From: JBBDRJ01 sp963766295
GTDB lineage: Bacteria; Actinomycetota; JAICYB01
NCBI GenBank assembly: GCA_963766295.1
Contig: CAVXYW010000002.1
Location: 1,674,001 to 1,738,000 of the forward strand
Length of the DNA: 64,000 nt
Direction of reading: 5' to 3'
The notes under the pieces were generated by a model. The model was not told the origin of the DNA. It searched no databases and saw only the letters and a program-made list of their open reading frames with translations. Shown here one piece after another: positions 14,995-23,769 of the stretch (position 1 is the stretch's first letter; each line of letters begins with the position of its first letter). The position numbers and the translations under genes were made by a program.

Positions 14995-16164
14995 TCAGCC
15001 GGCGGCATCTTCTAGCAGGTAGAGGCCGCCCAGGATCGACATCGCGTAGAGGTTTCCATCGTGGTCTTCGCCGAACGACTGGATCTGTTCGCGATTGGCA
15101 AGGACACGGTGGCCGCGCGCTTTGGCGTCCTCGAAAACGAAGCCTCGTACCTGTCCGCCGCAATAGTCGGCGAATACATAAGCGCCGACGAGGTCCGGAA
15201 TCTGCCCGCCGCGGTAAACGTATCCGCCCGTAACAGAACAATTACCGCCTTCGTGGCTGTATTCGTAAACGGGACCAACGTGGCCGCGAGGTGGGTCGCC
15301 TTCGAACCGGTGGTTGCCCTCTCGTTCGTTCCAGCCGTAGTTCTCCCCGCCATCGGAGTCACTCGGTTGCCGATTCACTTCCTCCCATTCATCTTGGCCA
15401 ACATCACCGATCCATAGGTCCTTGGTTTCTCGGTCGAAGGAAAACCGCCACGGATTACGCAGGCCGTAAGCCCATACCTCATCGCGTCCCGCCCTTCCGA
15501 CGAAGGGATTGTCGGGTGGGATCGAATAAGGCAGACCGTCGGACGGGCTCGGATCGATGCGCAGGATCTTGCCGAGCAGGCTGTCCAGATCCTGGCCGCT
15601 CTCCAGTGGATCGCCGCCACCTCCGCCGTCTCCGGTGCCGACGTACAGATATCCGTCCGGACCGAACATGACGTTTCCACCATTGTGGTTGGGGAACTGG
15701 TCGTCCATCACGAGAAGGTCGCGCGGCGTTGTGCCCTTGCCGTCCGAGAAGGAGTACTCCCTCACGACCTGCTTCTCTTCGTTACTCGAGAAGTAGACGT
15801 AAAACTTCTCGCCGCGTGGATCAAAGTCGAAACCGAGGAACCCCTTCTCCCCTTTGCTGGCCACTTCGGTGTTGATGTCGAGAATGGTCGAGCCGACCTC
15901 TCCATCTTTGACTTCCTTGATCACTCCCTCCTTCTCGGCGACGTAAAGGGTCGGATCGTCCGGCCGCTGGCTTAGCGCGATGGGTTCGCTCATGTCAGCG
16001 ATCTTGGTGAACTTGATATCGACACCGGAGAGCGCGCCAGAACTCGGATCGACCGGCGGAGTGTCGTTGTCTCCGGAATCGGCACACCCTCCCAAGAGCA
16101 GCGCCACGCACGTCAGCGCCGCGGCGCGTACCATCCACGAGGACCAGCGGGGTCTGGAAATCAA
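14995..16164 (-). CDS. PQQ-dependent sugar (sorbosone/aldose) dehydrogenase lipoprotein, copy 2
   Basis: 389 residues from the TTG at 16164, selected because the same box and spacing precede the TTG of copy 1; ATGs further upstream overlap the divergent gene. The lipobox LLLGGC is followed by a short acidic linker. The propeller repeats the landmarks of copy 1: GEKGFLGFDFDPRGEKFYVY, NHNGGNVMFGPDGYLYVGTG, YGLRNPWRFSFD and GNCSVTGGYVYRG. The pair clearly arose by duplication and probably differ in sugar range. Exported and membrane-anchored. Confidence 0.85.
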   Translation of the reverse strand: MISRPRWSSWMVRAAALTCVALLLGGCADSGDNDTPPVDPSSGALSGVDIKFTKIADMSEPIALSQRPDDPTLYVAEKEGVIKEVKDGEVGSTILDINTEVASKGEKGFLGFDFDPRGEKFYVYFSSNEEKQVVREYSFSDGKGTTPRDLLVMDDQFPNHNGGNVMFGPDGYLYVGTGDGGGGGDPLESGQDLDSLLGKILRIDPSPSDGLPYSIPPDNPFVGRAGRDEVWAYGLRNPWRFSFDRETKDLWIGDVGQDEWEEVNRQPSDSDGGENYGWNEREGNHRFEGDPPRGHVGPVYEYSHEGGNCSVTGGYVYRGGQIPDLVGAYVFADYCGGQVRGFVFEDAKARGHRVLANREQIQSFGEDHDGNLYAMSILGGLYLLEDAAG

Positions 16165-16169
16165 GGCCT

Positions 16170-16182
16170 GTACACGGTAGCG
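16170..16182 (-). promoter_or_regulatory. Conserved box upstream of sugar dehydrogenase copy 2
   Basis: CGCTACCGTGTAC on the minus strand, 5 nt before the TTG at 16164; near-identical to the box of copy 1. It lies within the 24 bp between the divergent starts. Confidence 0.45.
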
Positions 16183-16188
16183 GTCTGG

Positions 16189-17025
16189 ATGGAGGTCCAT
16201 GTGGAGGTCAACACCGGCACGCAAACGGAGGCTGTAGAGCGCCGGGAGCGGCTGAACGACCGGCTGGCCTTCGGCCTGCTTGCTGCGTGGTTCATCTTCC
16301 GCGCGGTGGCAAACCGTCTCGGTTTCGGTGCGGGACCTCGATTCGTCAAGACGTCGCCGTGGGTCATCCCGCTGCTCAACAACTCGTCTCTTTTGCTAAT
16401 AACTGCCGGTACCGGAACGAGCGGACGGCCAGGACTGTTCGCGTTGGCGATGGTGACGTCGATCTTCATGAGCACCGTCGCCGGGCTGATCCTCTACTGG
16501 GCGGGCTGGCGCTTCGGCCACAGGCTGGCCGAGAAGGCATCGAATCCAACGTCACCGTGGAACGGTGTGTGGAATCCGAAGCAGATCGCGCGCGCCGAGC
16601 GCTGGATGGACCGATGGGGTATCGCTGTGATCGCGATCGCTCGGATCACAGAGTTCTTCATCGCGCCGGTAACACTGGTTGCCGGCGCGAGCGAGATGCG
16701 GCTGCGTCGCTTCTTGCTCGCGCACACCATCGGCGCGGTCGGATTCGCCGGTCTGTTCTTGTGGATCGGAAGCGTCGCGCAACGACGCTGGCCGTGGCTC
16801 CAGGGCTGGATAACCGACGTCTATGGACCGTGGGCGCTTCGCATTGGGCTCGGACTGATCGTCTTGCTCGTCGTCCTCATGGGATTGGGAAGCCTTCTCG
16901 GCAAGAGCGAGAAGGTGAAGAAGGCAGAGGGCCGGATGGAGTCGAAAGAGCCTTCCGATGGGACGCAACCGCCGGAAGCCTCAGAAGCAACCGACAAGCC
17001 CATGGCGCCTCCCATTCAGGACTAA
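16189..17025 (+). CDS. DedA/VTT-domain membrane protein
   Basis: 278 residues with about five hydrophobic segments. The central ARITEFFIAPVTLVAGASEM resembles the conserved arginine-proline-glycine stretch of the SNARE-associated/VTT (DedA) domain, whose members are implicated in lipid flipping and membrane homeostasis. The C-terminal 50 residues are charged and low-complexity (KSEKVKKAEGRMESKEPSDG), probably cytoplasmic. ATG at 16189 is used, but a GTG at 16201 is also possible. It is divergent from the sugar dehydrogenase, and its stop overlaps the end of the convergent glucosidase. Confidence 0.65.
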   Translation: MEVHVEVNTGTQTEAVERRERLNDRLAFGLLAAWFIFRAVANRLGFGAGPRFVKTSPWVIPLLNNSSLLLITAGTGTSGRPGLFALAMVTSIFMSTVAGLILYWAGWRFGHRLAEKASNPTSPWNGVWNPKQIARAERWMDRWGIAVIAIARITEFFIAPVTLVAGASEMRLRRFLLAHTIGAVGFAGLFLWIGSVAQRRWPWLQGWITDVYGPWALRIGLGLIVLLVVLMGLGSLLGKSEKVKKAEGRMESKEPSDGTQPPEASEATDKPMAPPIQD

Positions 17026-18596
17026 CCGCGCTCGACGAGCACGCCCTCCCACGGCTCTAAAGCGATCCCGCCCGAAAACTTCTCGCCGTCTCGGTCGCGC
17101 TGAGTCGAGATCCGGACCGTTCCGCGCAGGCGTGAGATCTTCGCCGGCTCGTCTGACATGTTGAGCGCGACGACCGTTTCTTCGCCGCGCTGATAGACCC
17201 AGGTGCCCTCCGGGGATCGGCGTCGCGAGAAAGCGCCCGAGCTGAGATCCGGTGTCGATCTTCGAGCTGCGATCAGGTCGCGGCAGAGGTTTAGCACCGA
17301 TCCGGGGTCGGAGGTCTGGCTCGCAACGTTGTACGAAAGATCTCCGAGTGGGAGCCACGCAGCCTCGCTCGTTGTGAAGCCTGCACCCGACGCATCCGTC
17401 CAATGCATCGGGGTTCGTCCGGGGTCGCGCCCAGGGTAAGCGGGCCAAAAGCGCAACCCGACGGGATCCAGCAACTGGTCTTCCGTGAACTCGACGGACG
17501 GAAGCCCGATCTCGTCTCCGTAGTACAGGACCGGAGTGCCTCTAAGAGTCAGCAGCATGAGCAACCCGCATCGCACCTTGCGTTCATCGTTGTCGCACCA
17601 TCTCGTGGCGAATCGTCCGGCGTCGTGATTGGACCCCGTCCATACCGGCCACGCATGTGCGGGGAAGCCCTTCTCGACGTCATCTACGATCCGACTCAGA
17701 CGCGCGGAATCGAAGCGCGAGTGCACGAAGGGGATGTTGAAGCACAGCTGGAGCTCATCGTCAGCCGCGCCGTAGAACGAGCTCAGCTGATCGAGGCGCC
17801 AGACGTAGGTTTCACCTAGCAACACGCACTCGGGCTCGTAGGTCCGCGCGATCTCACGCCAGCGCCTCAGGACGTCGTGCACCTCGGGACGATTCGCCGT
17901 ATAGACCTCGCGTTGTCCGCGCACGCGAACGGCACCCGGATCGTCCTCGGTCGCGGGCGGATTGTCGCGAAGCTCCCGGTCCTTCACGATCGCGTGGCAA
18001 ACATCAATGCGGAACCCGGCCACGCCGCGATCGAACCAGAACTTCAATATCTCGTCGAAGGCCAAGGCCACCTCTTCGTTCCACCAATTCAGATCGGGTT
18101 GCGTCTTCAGGAAGAGGTGAAGGAAGTACTGTCGGGTTCCTTCATCGAGCGTCCACGCTTCGCCACCGAAGGTCGACAACCAGTTGTTCGGCGGCGATCC
18201 TCCGGGCTTGCCGTCGGCCCAGACGTACCAGTCGCGAAAGCGAGACGTCCGCGATGAACGCGCATCGACGAACCAGGGGTGCTGATTGCTCGTGTGGTTC
18301 GGCACGAGGTCGTTGAGCACGCGGATCCTGCGCTGATGGGCTTCGGCGATCAGGCGATCGAAGTCTTCAAGGGAGCCGAGCTCGGGATGTATACCGCAAT
18401 AGTCGGCGACGTCATAACCCCAGTCGGCGTTCGGGGATGGCATCACGGGGTTCAGCCAGATCGCGTCGACACCGAGCCACTCCAGATGATCGAGCTTCGA
18501 TGTGATGCCGTTGAGGTCGCCAACGCCGTCACCGTTCGAATCGCAGAACGACCGCGGATAGATCTGATAGATGACGGCATCGCGCCACCAGCTCAG
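17022..18596 (-). CDS. Alpha-glucosidase / oligo-1,6-glucosidase (GH13)
   Basis: About 524 residues. Hydrolyses alpha-glucosidic bonds in oligosaccharides in the cytoplasm (no signal peptide). WWRDAVIYQIYPRSF opens the (beta/alpha)8 barrel. The calcium-site motif DSNGDGVGDL, the nucleophile Asp in GFRIDVCHA, the acid Glu in LLGETYVW and the transition-state Asp in GSNHDAGRF are all present, and a beta-sandwich C-domain follows. The natural N-terminus falls at the stop of ilvD: the only nearby in-frame start is CTG at 18596 in a CTGA overlap. An ATG at 18686 would add 30 unrelated residues inside ilvD. Confidence 0.9.
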   Translation of the reverse strand: MSWWRDAVIYQIYPRSFCDSNGDGVGDLNGITSKLDHLEWLGVDAIWLNPVMPSPNADWGYDVADYCGIHPELGSLEDFDRLIAEAHQRRIRVLNDLVPNHTSNQHPWFVDARSSRTSRFRDWYVWADGKPGGSPPNNWLSTFGGEAWTLDEGTRQYFLHLFLKTQPDLNWWNEEVALAFDEILKFWFDRGVAGFRIDVCHAIVKDRELRDNPPATEDDPGAVRVRGQREVYTANRPEVHDVLRRWREIARTYEPECVLLGETYVWRLDQLSSFYGAADDELQLCFNIPFVHSRFDSARLSRIVDDVEKGFPAHAWPVWTGSNHDAGRFATRWCDNDERKVRCGLLMLLTLRGTPVLYYGDEIGLPSVEFTEDQLLDPVGLRFWPAYPGRDPGRTPMHWTDASGAGFTTSEAAWLPLGDLSYNVASQTSDPGSVLNLCRDLIAARRSTPDLSSGAFSRRRSPEGTWVYQRGEETVVALNMSDEPAKISRLRGTVRISTQRDRDGEKFSGGIALEPWEGVLVERG

Positions 18597-20281
18597 GACG
18601 TCACGGCTCCCTTGGACGCCGGGCCAACGATCCGCGCGTACTTGGCGAGCGCGCCCCTTGTGTATCGCGGAGGCGGTGGCGTCCATTTCTTGAGTCGCCG
18701 ATCGATCTCCTCCGCAGGAACTTCCAACTCGAGGCTGCGCGCTTCCACGTCACAAGAAACGAAGTCGCCGTCGCTGACGACCGCGATCGGTCCGCCATCC
18801 ACCGACTCGGGACAAACATGCGCGATGTTCCCGGCCCGGGTGCCGCCGGAGAACCTCCCGTCGGTTATGCACAGAACCTTGTCGTAGAGACCCTGCCCGG
18901 CAAGTGCGCCCGTGACGGCGAGCATCTCGCGCATGCCCGGTCCGCCGCGCGGACCCTCGTTGCGGATGACGACGACGTCGCCTTCCTTGATCTCGCGTTT
19001 GGCGATCGCCCTGAAGCATTCTTCTTCGCCCTCGAACACGCGCGCAGGACCTCGGAAAGATCTGAACGTGGTCTGACCAACTTTGAGGACGGCCCCCTCG
19101 GGAGCCAGGCTCCCGTACAGGATCACGACGCCACCTTCACCGTGTAGCGGATCGGTTATGCGATGCACGACGTCTTGACCGGACGGAACCACCACATCGG
19201 CGAGATTCTCCGCGACGGTCTTGCCGGTAACGGTCATGCAGTCGCCGTGCAGGAGACCGGCGTCCAGAAGCTCCTTCATGACTATGGGAACGCCGCCGAT
19301 CCTGTCGAGATCGGCCATCACGTACTTCCCGCTCGGCTTGAAATCGGCGATATGAGGCGTGCGCCGCGATATGCGGTCGAAGTCGTCGATCGTGACGTCG
19401 ACCTGAGCGTCGTAAGCGATGGCCGGGATGTGAAGCACTGCATTGGTGGATCCGCCCACCGCGCAACACACGGCGATGGCATTCTCGAACGCTTCACGCG
19501 TCATGATGTCGCGCGGTCGGATGCCGAGATTGAGCATGTTCAGCACCGCTTCTCCCGACGCCCTGGACAATTCCTCGCGCCGCGGATCGATAGCGGGGAT
19601 CGAAGCGGACAACGGCAATGCGATACCGAGAGCGACGCCGATCGAGGCCATCGTGTTAGCAGTGAACATCCCGGCACAAGCCCCCGGCCCGGGACAAGCA
19701 ACGCGTTCGAGCGCGGAGAGGTCCTCCTCGGACATTTTGCCGGCCGCTACCGCGCCGACGCCTTCGATGACGTCCACATACGTGACGTCTTGCCCGTTGT
19801 ACGAGCCGGGCATGATCGTTCCGCCGTACTGATACACCGCCGGGAGATTGAGCCGGGCGATCGCCATCATCATCGCGGGCTGCGACTTGTCGCACCCTGC
19901 GATCGCGAGCACACCATCGAACCGCTCGGCATGGACGACGAGCTCCACCGAGTCGGCGATGACCTCGCGGCTCGGCAGCGATGCGCGCATCCCCTCGTGA
20001 CCCATCGAGATCCCGTCGGAGACGGTGATGGTGTTGAACTCGAGCGGGACGCCGCCGGCATTCCGAACGCCTTCGGACGCCCACTTGGCATCGCGATCGA
20101 TGCTCGAGTTGCACGGAGTTACGTTGTTCCAAGATGAGGCGACGCCAACCTGAGGCTTGTTGAAGTCTTCGTCGGTTAGCCCAACGGCGCGAAGCATCGC
20201 GCGCGCCGGCGCGCGTTGAAATCCTTCGGTGACCTCGACCGAACGATGACGAGGATCAGCTTTCGTCTTTTCTGTACTCAC
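18593..20281 (-). CDS. ilvD: Dihydroxy-acid dehydratase
   Basis: 562 residues from the GTG at 20281. Dehydrates 2,3-dihydroxy-isovalerate/methylvalerate to the 2-keto acids, the third common branched-chain step. The Fe-S cluster cysteines are in AGCDKSQPA and ACPGPGACAGMFTANTM. The C-terminal swivelling domain has SLAPEGAVLKVGQ and ITDGRFSGGTRAG. TATCCT lies 9 nt before the GTG, so transcription may be leaderless. It is followed by the glucosidase with a 4 nt overlap, an unusual partner for ilvD, and lies 6 kb from ilvBNC under its own promoter. Confidence 0.96.
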   Translation of the reverse strand: MSTEKTKADPRHRSVEVTEGFQRAPARAMLRAVGLTDEDFNKPQVGVASSWNNVTPCNSSIDRDAKWASEGVRNAGGVPLEFNTITVSDGISMGHEGMRASLPSREVIADSVELVVHAERFDGVLAIAGCDKSQPAMMMAIARLNLPAVYQYGGTIMPGSYNGQDVTYVDVIEGVGAVAAGKMSEEDLSALERVACPGPGACAGMFTANTMASIGVALGIALPLSASIPAIDPRREELSRASGEAVLNMLNLGIRPRDIMTREAFENAIAVCCAVGGSTNAVLHIPAIAYDAQVDVTIDDFDRISRRTPHIADFKPSGKYVMADLDRIGGVPIVMKELLDAGLLHGDCMTVTGKTVAENLADVVVPSGQDVVHRITDPLHGEGGVVILYGSLAPEGAVLKVGQTTFRSFRGPARVFEGEEECFRAIAKREIKEGDVVVIRNEGPRGGPGMREMLAVTGALAGQGLYDKVLCITDGRFSGGTRAGNIAHVCPESVDGGPIAVVSDGDFVSCDVEARSLELEVPAEEIDRRLKKWTPPPPRYTRGALAKYARIVGPASKGAVTS

Positions 20282-20315
20282 GGTCCGGCCAGGATATCCG
20301 GACGCGGATGAAGAC

Positions 20316-20489
20316 CTAGGACGTAGGCAGGCAGATCCGGTCCAAGACCTTCAAGGTGAGGATGTGAATCGGACCGATACACGCTGGGTTAGCGCGAACT
20401 GAAGCAGCCGCTGGAGCTATCCCGGAGCCAATAGTCAACAAAACCACCACAGCTAGCACTCGGCGAAAAGAGCCCCGTGACCGTTTCAT
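20316..20489 (-). CDS. Small secreted protein coupled to the sigma factor (57 aa)
   Basis: ATG at 20489 overlaps the sigma-factor stop as ATGA. The product begins MKRSRGSFRRVLAVVVLLTI, a textbook signal peptide, with a likely cleavage after APAAAS. The mature part is only about 27 residues and contains two Cys (PACIGP and RICLPTS) that could form a disulfide. No family recognised. Coupled translation means it is made with the sigma factor; it may act on that protein's external domain. Confidence 0.55.
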   Translation of the reverse strand: MKRSRGSFRRVLAVVVLLTIGSGIAPAAASVRANPACIGPIHILTLKVLDRICLPTS

Positions 20490-21445
20490 GAGCAGTTGTC
20501 GAGATCCAGCTTCTTTAGCGGTTCCGGCAAGGCGTCCACGAGACCGATCACCAATCCCGGATCTTCCTGATCCTGCGTAAGAGTGACGGGTAAACGCAGG
20601 AGCTCCAATTCCTTCTGTCCAGTGCGCACACATGATCGGACCTGGACGTTACCTATCTGGCGCGGTACGAACCTATCTACGGTCTCTGCAACGACATCGA
20701 CGACGTCTTGCACCGGTGCTCCCAACCCCGCTTGCGCCGTCTCTACAGCGCCCGCAGACGCAGCTTCCGGCGCCTTCACGATCGGGGTGCTCGGCTCTTC
20801 GACACTCTCCGGTGCGGCCGGCAGGAGAGCGACGGACACGGCTATCGCCGACGCGGCTGCTGTTGCACCGAAGATCGACTTCCACTTCGCCTTGCCGGCG
20901 AGCAACGCTGGGACGAAACCGAGACGTTCGAGGTCGACGCGAAGTCGCGATCGCGCGCGACTGAGAAGCGTCCAGGTCGCCTTCGGTGTCAATCCGAGCC
21001 TACGAGCTACACGCGCCGGCGACTCTTCTTCAGCGTAGGTGAGCAGTACGTCCCGATACCTCTTCGGCATCCCCTCCAATGCGCGACGCACCTCGGCGGA
21101 GCGCTCGGCGCGCAGAGTCATTTCCTCCGGGTTCCCGTCGTGATCGGAAACCCATTTCTCCAGCTCGACGGGAAGTCCGCTCGCGTACTCGCGGCGTCGT
21201 CGCACGCGGTCGATCGCCACGCGGCGAGCCACGGTCTTGAGCCAAGGCTCCGCATCGAGCGCGATGCCGTTCGCTACCGCTCGCGTGAGCGCTTCTTGGA
21301 CGTCTTCGGGTGCGTCCTGTCCCGAAACGTGGCGGATGCTTGCCCCCACGCGTCGGGTGGTCTCGTCTAGGGCGCGCGGGGACAAATGAGTAGCAGCCGC
21401 ATTACCTGCCGGCCGGTTGAGGCGTGGACGGACGGCCCTCCCCAC
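20486..21445 (-). CDS. ECF-type sigma factor fused to a membrane anchor and external domain
   Basis: 319 residues. Residues about 40-100 hold sigma region 2 (DAPEDVQEALTRAV, WLKTVARRVAIDRVRRRR). Residues about 115-175 hold region 4 with the helix-turn-helix LLTYAEEESPARVARRLGLT. A single hydrophobic helix (about 190-210, ATAAASAIAVSVALLPAA) then leads to an Ala/Glu-rich linker and a roughly 80-residue C-terminal domain with three Cys. The design implies a sigma factor held at the membrane, with a sensor outside, instead of a separate anti-sigma factor. The start is uncertain: GTG at 21445, or an internal TTG near residue 21. Confidence 0.75.
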   Translation of the reverse strand: MGRAVRPRLNRPAGNAAATHLSPRALDETTRRVGASIRHVSGQDAPEDVQEALTRAVANGIALDAEPWLKTVARRVAIDRVRRRREYASGLPVELEKWVSDHDGNPEEMTLRAERSAEVRRALEGMPKRYRDVLLTYAEEESPARVARRLGLTPKATWTLLSRARSRLRVDLERLGFVPALLAGKAKWKSIFGATAAASAIAVSVALLPAAPESVEEPSTPIVKAPEAASAGAVETAQAGLGAPVQDVVDVVAETVDRFVPRQIGNVQVRSCVRTGQKELELLRLPVTLTQDQEDPGLVIGLVDALPEPLKKLDLDNCS

Positions 21446-21497
21446 GCCGGAAGTATACGACCGATAACAATTCCCGCTATCCCCAACAAGACGTAAA

Positions 21498-21530
21498 GAC
21501 AGCGCCTCGGCTAAATGCCGAGGCGCTGTC
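21498..21530 (-). terminator. Strong hairpin downstream of gatB, probable terminator
   Basis: Perfect 14 bp arms GACAGCGCCTCGGC and GCCGAGGCGCTGTC with a 5 nt loop, about 110 nt past the gatB stop and followed on the minus strand only by TTTACG. The stem is exceptionally stable but the U-run is short. It separates the long gat operon from the sigma-factor gene. Confidence 0.6.
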
Positions 21531-21639
21531 GTCGGGGCCTGTGGATCAAGCGGGGAGGGCCCCGTTCCTGCAATTCCACGCCTGCCCGCGAACCACTCCT
21601 TATACGCGCCAGGCCGCGGAACCTTGCAGCGGGGCCGGT

Positions 21640-23769
21640 CTAGGCGCCCAGACGCTCGGCGAGGAGCTGCAGGACCACCTGGGCGTTCGCCTGGCCCTTG
21701 GTCCTGCGCATAACGTCTCCGACCAGGGCATTTATCGCTCCGGTCTTGCCTCCCCGGATCTGGGTGACGAGGGCTCCGTTGGCCTGGATCACCTCATCGA
21801 CGATCGCGCCCAGCTCGCCGGTATCCGAAATCTGGGACAGGCTCTCCTCGGCCACGATGTCCCGCGGGGACTTGCCCGTCTCCGCGACCTTCCGGAGAAC
21901 CTCCCCCTTGGCCATGGAGATCGAGATCGTCCCGTCGTCGACGAGCTTCTGGAGCTCAGCAACGCGTTCGGGCTCCACGCCGACATCTTGGGCTTCGACT
22001 CCACGCTCGTTGGCCAGCTGCGCCAACTCACCGAGGTACCAACGTGACACTGCTTGCGGGCTTCCCCCATACGCCTGCACGGCTTTCTGGAACGCGTCGG
22101 CCAGTCCGGGACTAGCAACCAACGATCGCGCGTCGGCTTGCGCTAGGCCGAACTCGGAAATGAAGCGCCTGCGTCTGCGTGAAGGAAGCTCGGGCAACGT
22201 TCCGCGTATCTCCGAGAGCCATTCGAGTGATGGCGCGATCGGCACGAGATCCGGATCGGGAAAGTAGCGGTAATCGGCCGAGTACTCCTTCGAACGCCCG
22301 CCGATCGTTTTCCCCGACTCTTCGTCGAAGTGACGAGTCTCCTGAACGATCTCCTCGCCGGCCGTCAGCAAGAACGCCTGCCGCTCTATCTCGAACTCGA
22401 GTGCTCTTTGCACAGACCGAAGTGAGTTCATGTTCTTGACTTCGACCTTCACACCGAACTCCGTGGTGCCCGTCGGACGAAGCGAGATGTTTGCGTCGCA
22501 CCGCAGAGAGCCTTCCTCCATACGAACGTCGGAAACACCGAGGGACAGCAGCAGCGTTCGCAACTCGGCCAGATATGCGCGCGCTTCGTCCGAAGTTCTT
22601 ATGTCGGCCTCGGACACGATCTCGACGAGTGGGATCCCCGCGCGGTTGTAATCGATGGAGGCAAAGTCGGCCGCGCCTATCCGGCCACCTTCTCCAGCGT
22701 GGATCGTCTTGCCCGTGTCCTCTTCCAGATGCACACGATGGATCCGCGTGCTGTGTTGCTCTCCCTCCACATCGAACTCGAGCGAGCCTCCGCTCGACAT
22801 AGGAATGTCGTACTGGGAAATCTGATAGTTCTTCGGCATGTCGGGATAGAAGTAGTTCTTCCGGTGGAAGATCGACTGCGGAGCGACGGTCGAACCGAGT
22901 GCAAGCGCGATCCGTAGCGTCTGTTCGATCGCGCGCCTGTTGGGCACTGGAAGCGAGCCCGGCTGACCGGAACACACTGCGCAGACCTGAGTGTTGGGTG
23001 CGATTCCGAACTTCGTCGGGCATCCGCAGAACATCTTCGAGTTCGTTGCGAGCTCGACGTGACACTCCAAGCCGATGACGGGTTCGAAGGCCGGGCCTTT
23101 CGGCTTCGCGGGTTCGACGTCGATCGCCGGCTGTTCGGGTTCGGGCTCTGGTGGTGGCGGCGGCACCCATGCCAGCGCGGCAGGTTGCTCCCGCGGCTCC
23201 GTTGTCGTGTGGCCACGCGGGATCAGCGTGGGCCCGACGATGGCGGCTTCCCGCACAGCATGTCGCCAAGACCGCATCCCGTGGATGTGGAACACCAACT
23301 CCCGGCCCCCGTAAATGGAAAGGACCAGGTAACCGGATGCGCGCCAGACGAACGGGATCACGCCGACGAGTCGCCACGAAAAGATCTCCGGCCACGCGAC
23401 GGAGAGCTCTTGTGGCCCGTCCTCCAGCTTCGGCACCCATCGGATCCCATGCGGCTCGAAAGCGAGTGCACCGGCGGCGGCTCCCGTCCATCCACGTTCG
23501 CGATCACCGTCCGGACCGACGGTTTCCTCACCAACGAACGCGGCGAGCCCCAGGAACATAGCGTCGCGACCGCGGCGTAATTGTTTGCGGCCGATCCGAA
23601 GCTCCGAGTAACCGATGAGCCAAACGACGAACAGCGACCAGCCGGTAAGGATGTAGAGGCGAAGATCGCCGCCGCGCGTTTGGTACAGGTACACAACACC
23701 AGCTGTGGCGATAGCTACGAAGATCAAGGTTATGCGGTCGCCCCAAAGCCGCCGGCGGAAGAGGCTCAA
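21640..23769 (-). CDS. gatB: Aspartyl/glutamyl-tRNA amidotransferase subunit B with N-terminal membrane domain
   Basis: 709 residues; ordinary GatB is about 480. GatB proper begins near residue 228 (FEPVIGLECHVELAT) with the zinc Cys pairs CGCPTKFG and CAVCSGQPGSLP, then FYPDMPKNYQISQYD and the C-terminal tRNA-binding tail domain. Ahead of it lie two hydrophobic helices (about 13-30 and 38-55), a beta-rich PH-like region (about 100-175) and a proline/glutamate linker (about 201-225). Two helices put both ends in the cytoplasm, compatible with GatB function. TTG at 23769 overlaps the gatA stop as TTGA. A GTG at the WVPPPPPEPE linker is a possible internal start for a soluble form. Confidence 0.88.
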   Translation of the reverse strand: MSLFRRRLWGDRITLIFVAIATAGVVYLYQTRGGDLRLYILTGWSLFVVWLIGYSELRIGRKQLRRGRDAMFLGLAAFVGEETVGPDGDRERGWTGAAAGALAFEPHGIRWVPKLEDGPQELSVAWPEIFSWRLVGVIPFVWRASGYLVLSIYGGRELVFHIHGMRSWRHAVREAAIVGPTLIPRGHTTTEPREQPAALAWVPPPPPEPEPEQPAIDVEPAKPKGPAFEPVIGLECHVELATNSKMFCGCPTKFGIAPNTQVCAVCSGQPGSLPVPNRRAIEQTLRIALALGSTVAPQSIFHRKNYFYPDMPKNYQISQYDIPMSSGGSLEFDVEGEQHSTRIHRVHLEEDTGKTIHAGEGGRIGAADFASIDYNRAGIPLVEIVSEADIRTSDEARAYLAELRTLLLSLGVSDVRMEEGSLRCDANISLRPTGTTEFGVKVEVKNMNSLRSVQRALEFEIERQAFLLTAGEEIVQETRHFDEESGKTIGGRSKEYSADYRYFPDPDLVPIAPSLEWLSEIRGTLPELPSRRRRRFISEFGLAQADARSLVASPGLADAFQKAVQAYGGSPQAVSRWYLGELAQLANERGVEAQDVGVEPERVAELQKLVDDGTISISMAKGEVLRKVAETGKSPRDIVAEESLSQISDTGELGAIVDEVIQANGALVTQIRGGKTGAINALVGDVMRRTKGQANAQVVLQLLAERLGA

